From Pomacea canaliculata (Eukaryota; Mollusca; Gastropoda; Architaenioglossa; Ampullariidae), in the NCBI RefSeq assembly GCF_003073045.1, contig NC_037597.1:22706158-22770157 (forward strand): DNA of 64,000 nucleotides. The letters are read 5' to 3'. Under the pieces are notes generated by a model, which ran no database searches, was not told the origin of the DNA, and saw nothing but the letters and a program-made list of their open reading frames with translations. This document shows positions 61,101 through 64,000 of this stretch, one piece after another. Position 1 is the stretch's first letter. Every line of letters begins with the position of its first letter. The position numbers and the translations under genes were made by a program.

Positions 61101-64000
61101 ATACAATTAATTCCCTCAGGGCAATAATTACTGAGTCGCTATATATTGTTACAAACTTTGGTATCTTTTAAGTTTCGTAAGTGAAGTGAGGCAAATATTA
61201 TTATTATGTAAGAAATATAAAAGTGGGTATGAAAGTAAAAGTACAGTAAACAAATAATTTTTTCTGTTATAGCACAAAGTTAATTTGAACTAATGATATC
61301 TGCAGCAATTTATATTTGTTCAGTATTTTAAAATAATGATGTGTAATTACACCACACTCTACCTTTCAGGGATTTAGAGGTGGTCCTCCTCCAACTGGTG
61401 CCGACGGACTAGGTAAAGTAGATTTTATAGAAGAAGTAACCTAATGACCATGCTGAATCACTTAACAAGTAAATGTAATTTAAAAAATACCATCAATTAT
61501 TACCTATATATGAATTTTAATATATTGCTTAAATTTTTTGTCATGCTTATGTTAAAAGCGTATGGATGCACTAAAAATAATATTAAATCATACATTTACT
61601 GTATTGCTTTGCTTTTGTGCTTTTTTTCTGAAAGCTCTTCCACCACCGACTGGTCCTGAGCCAACAGGCGATGTCCCACCACCAAGAGGTAAAGACTAAC
61701 TTTAGTCTTGTTACCTTCAAGTTAATTTTTTATCCGACTCCCTGTTTTATTGTGAACAGTTGCACATCATTAGTCTGTCATGGATTTCAAAATAATCACT
61801 GACATTGTTTGACATATTTAATTTGAACCCACATTTTTTTCAGATGGAAGACAAGGCAGGCAGGGTCCTCGGGTAACGACACAATTATTTAACAAATTTT
61901 TGTAATTTTTGTATTTATAGAGTTTTAATACCTTTGATATTTTTTGGAATTTGGGAATTAAACATAACATGTGCAATAAAGATAAAATCTGATGCATCTT
62001 GTAATAATTTGAAAAGGCGGCGAAAAGTTAAAGATGAAACAAACAGTTTAAGAAGCCTTTGTCAATGGATTCATAGCGGTAATAATTTAATAAGTTTATG
62101 TTATTTTACTTTGTAAAGAATTTGAGGTATAAACAAGAAACCATTTGTCGAATCTAACAAGCTTTTGGAATAAATTTGAAATTAAGACACCAACACCTGA
62201 CGAATGCATGTTTTCATGAAAATGTACTTTTATCAGGGAGGCAGAGGTGGTCCCCCACCGACCGGTGCCGACGGACTAGGTAAAAATTTTGTCATTTTCT
62301 TGATGAAAACACTTCTTTAAATAAACAATTAACCTGTTTTACTTTGCTGGTTCTAATGGATCTTGTAAAGAATGCCTACTAGGTACAAAAATCTATAAAC
62401 AAATAATAACAATAGCAACAATAATAACAATAATAATAGTAAAGGTAAGGGCAGCAAGATTTTTCAAAAAAAATTTTTAAACACAAAATGTGAAATAAAC
62501 AAAGTTTAAGACATGTTTTCTTGTTTACCAACAACAGTAGATTCTAATATGTCTCTTTGTCTCCTCTCAAGTTCTTCCACCACCAACTGGACCCGAACCA
62601 ACTGGAGAACCCCTAGGTCCTCAGCCAACAGGCGATGTCCCACCACCACGAGGTAAATGTTTAGTCCAGCACAGACAGTGTCTTCACCTAAGCTACATCA
62701 CTGCTCTACCCTTTCCCACTCAAGCTGTCTACCCCATGAATGTAGATATGTATGCACTCAAATGTACTTAGTCTTTTACCTTTGCGCTGAATCAGCTTCA
62801 AGATGCTACTTTGAATGCATGCTTAGTTTTATTTTCTTCCATGCTGTTGTTGCTGTGATATATCAATTTAATTGTCATTTGATGTTTCAGGTGGAAGACA
62901 ACCCAGGGAAGCTCCTCGGGTAATGAAAACATAACATTCACATACAGAACTGTAGTTAATGAGTCACTGAAGCGTTTCTAAAAAGTAGTAGTAAGTATGG
63001 CAGAGATAAGAATACAACAGAAGACAGTATGAAAAAGGGGTTATGCAGAAGAAGATTGTGACATATTGGCGCACTTTGTTGACAAAAGTAGACAAAGTCC
63101 GAGTGCATCATTCGAACTAGCTTGTCTACTACTAACTTCATCTTCACCCTTAGTCAACTTCTAGAGAATTGCAGTTGACACTGTACATGGTTTTCAATCA
63201 TCTCACCAAAGCGTTTGAAAAACTCTCTTGCTGCTCCTGCACTTTTCAGGATTTTCATTGCCCTAGTTACATAGAATTGTATCGAATAAAGTTGATTTTA
63301 ACCAATGAAATCTAGAGTATTTTGATTGATGTATGTCAAATCAAACCATCTTTCTTTTTCAGGGAGGCAGAGGTGGTCCTCCACCCACTGGCGCCGACGG
63401 ACTAGGTAAAAAAAATGTTTTGCCATTTATTTAAAAAAAATTGATTATAATTAGAAACAATTAATGAGTCCTCTCCCACCGACCATGTTGAATAAGAAAA
63501 GGCAAATAAAATGTAAACAAACTTCCATGCAATTACTCATTATCTATCTACGCATTTTAATATATTGTTTAAAAGGGTCAAATGTTCAACATGTTTGGGC
63601 TAAAAGCAAATATATGTATTTTTTTCAAGAAACGGATGGGGTTTTTTTTATTAAAAGAGCTAATAATAATCACTGATACTTTCTATTTTCTTAATGCTTG
63701 ATTTTTTTTTTAAACAAAGCTCTTCCACCACCAACTGGTCCTGAGCCAGCAGGCGATGTCCCACCACCACGAGGTAAATTTCAATTTTTTTTACCTTAGT
63801 AATAATTTCTCCTACTTTCACCCTGACTCACAGAGTACAGTCGCTCATCTTTATAACCTCTGGTTTGAAATAAAACACGGAATCCGTTTTATATTCTTAG
63901 TTCAAATTCATGTTTATCATGATGGCTTTGCTATGGAGTTTAACCGAACATTTTCTTTTTCAGACGGAAGACAAGGCAGGCGGGGTCCCCAGGTAATAAC
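58189..64000 (+). CDS. Secreted Pro/Gly/Arg-rich micro-exon gene 3 (at least 6 cassettes, partial)
   Basis: Signal exon 58189-58257. B: 58502-58544, 59607-59649, 60458-60500, 61370-61412, 62237-62279, 63363-63405. A: 58980-59033, 59809-59862, 60757-60810, 61635-61688, 62572-62652, 63720-63773. C: 59295-59323, 60064-60092, 61066-61094, 61844-61872, 62891-62919, 63964-63992. All junctions GT-AG, phases agree; the gene runs past the window. C exons alternate strictly: odd copies GGRQPREAPR; even copies DARQGREGPR, DGRQGRQGPR, DGRQGRRGPQ. B copies 2 and 4 read GFRGG. A copy 5 is 81 nt: 27 nt (nine codons) have been added in frame around PEPTGEPLGPQPTG, an internal expansion. The signal peptide differs from gene 1 by one residue (FSVLS for FGVLS). 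Same unknown secreted function. Confidence 0.9.
58502..63992 (+). repeat. Tandem B-A-C micro-exon array of gene 3
   Basis: Six cassettes in strict odd/even alternation. Introns after A copies 1 and 3 contain the shared CAGTCCAGTCCAGTCAGT block (near 59046 and 60822) and GTCTACCTCG..ATGTAGACGA; the copy after A5 is diverged. Even B exons are preceded by a long conserved intron tail with ACACAAAGTTGATTT or CACAAAGTTAATTTGAACTA. Confidence 0.88.

Noticed and set aside
40767..63992. The Pro/Gly-rich cassettes as collagen
   Set aside because: Gly does not occur at every third residue and no GXY run longer than two triplets is encoded.
40767..63992. The cassettes as a neuropeptide precursor
   Set aside because: Dibasic cleavage sites are nearly absent (RR occurs in only a few copies) and there is no regular Gly-Lys-Arg amidation pattern.
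1..64000. tRNA or rRNA genes
   Set aside because: No convincing A/B-box pair with cloverleaf or rRNA block was noticed by eye; a tRNAscan or covariance-model run would be decisive.

Overview
The window is eukaryotic nuclear DNA from an animal. It is AT-rich, its genes have many GT-AG introns, and it carries microsatellites and several degraded transposons. The recognisable genes (TBP, a BTB-Kelch protein, a BCMA-like single-CRD receptor, a paraoxonase remnant) and the LINE and MITE types suggest a non-chordate bilaterian, most likely a gastropod or other mollusc. That placement is inference only; no marker gene proves it.

Layout. 0.4-3.0 kb (-): 5' coding exons of TBP; the rest lies off the left edge. 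4.0-4.9 kb: a decayed Gypsy-type gag with a hAT-like MITE inside its zinc knuckle. 7.6-16.7 kb (+): a nine-exon gene for a 1785-residue protein with one very large acidic/Ser-rich exon followed by small exons for an unrecognised module, a CXC (tesmin/TSO1-like) domain and further Cys clusters. 17.8 kb: a small pogo-like MITE. 18.4-19.7 kb (+): a two-exon type I membrane protein with one TNF-receptor-like Cys repeat. 23.3-26.8 kb (+): a 620-residue BTB-BACK-Kelch protein. 29.9-30.5 kb (-): an unrecognised Ser/Pro-rich protein. 32.2-34.0 kb: a 1.75 kb non-autonomous DNA transposon. 35.0 kb: a 34-bp minisatellite. 36.8-37.5 kb (-): two 3' paraoxonase exons. 38.7-39.5 kb: a deleted Tigger/pogo element.

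40.1-64.0 kb is the most unusual part. It holds three paralogous secreted Pro/Gly/Arg-rich genes built almost entirely from micro-exons. Each begins with a 69-nt signal-peptide exon and continues with tandem cassettes of three micro-exons: B (43 nt), A (54 nt) and C (29 nt), together 126 nt or 42 residues. Gene 1 (+, 40375-47006) has seven cassettes and 314 residues. Gene 2 (-, 50936-56895) has six and 270 residues. Gene 3 (+, 58189 to past the right edge) shows six before the window ends. Genes 1 and 2 converge as arms of a large inverted repeat; genes 2 and 3 diverge from a second inverted repeat. All three share a promoter block with a TATA box, a 10-bp dyad and a variable number of CAGGTGAGCAGA-like units. 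C exons mostly alternate between two types, so the working unit is an 84-residue double cassette, and parts of the introns are conserved too.

Exon phases are such that A alone, C+B, or a whole B-A-C cassette can be skipped without loss of frame. The locus therefore looks able to make many isoforms by splicing and many alleles by unequal exchange. By analogy only, it resembles schistosome micro-exon genes and sea-urchin Sp185/333 genes. Function is unknown; a secreted matrix, mucus, egg or defence protein are all possible. Gene models come from reading frames, splice consensus and phase agreement; no transcript or database evidence was available.
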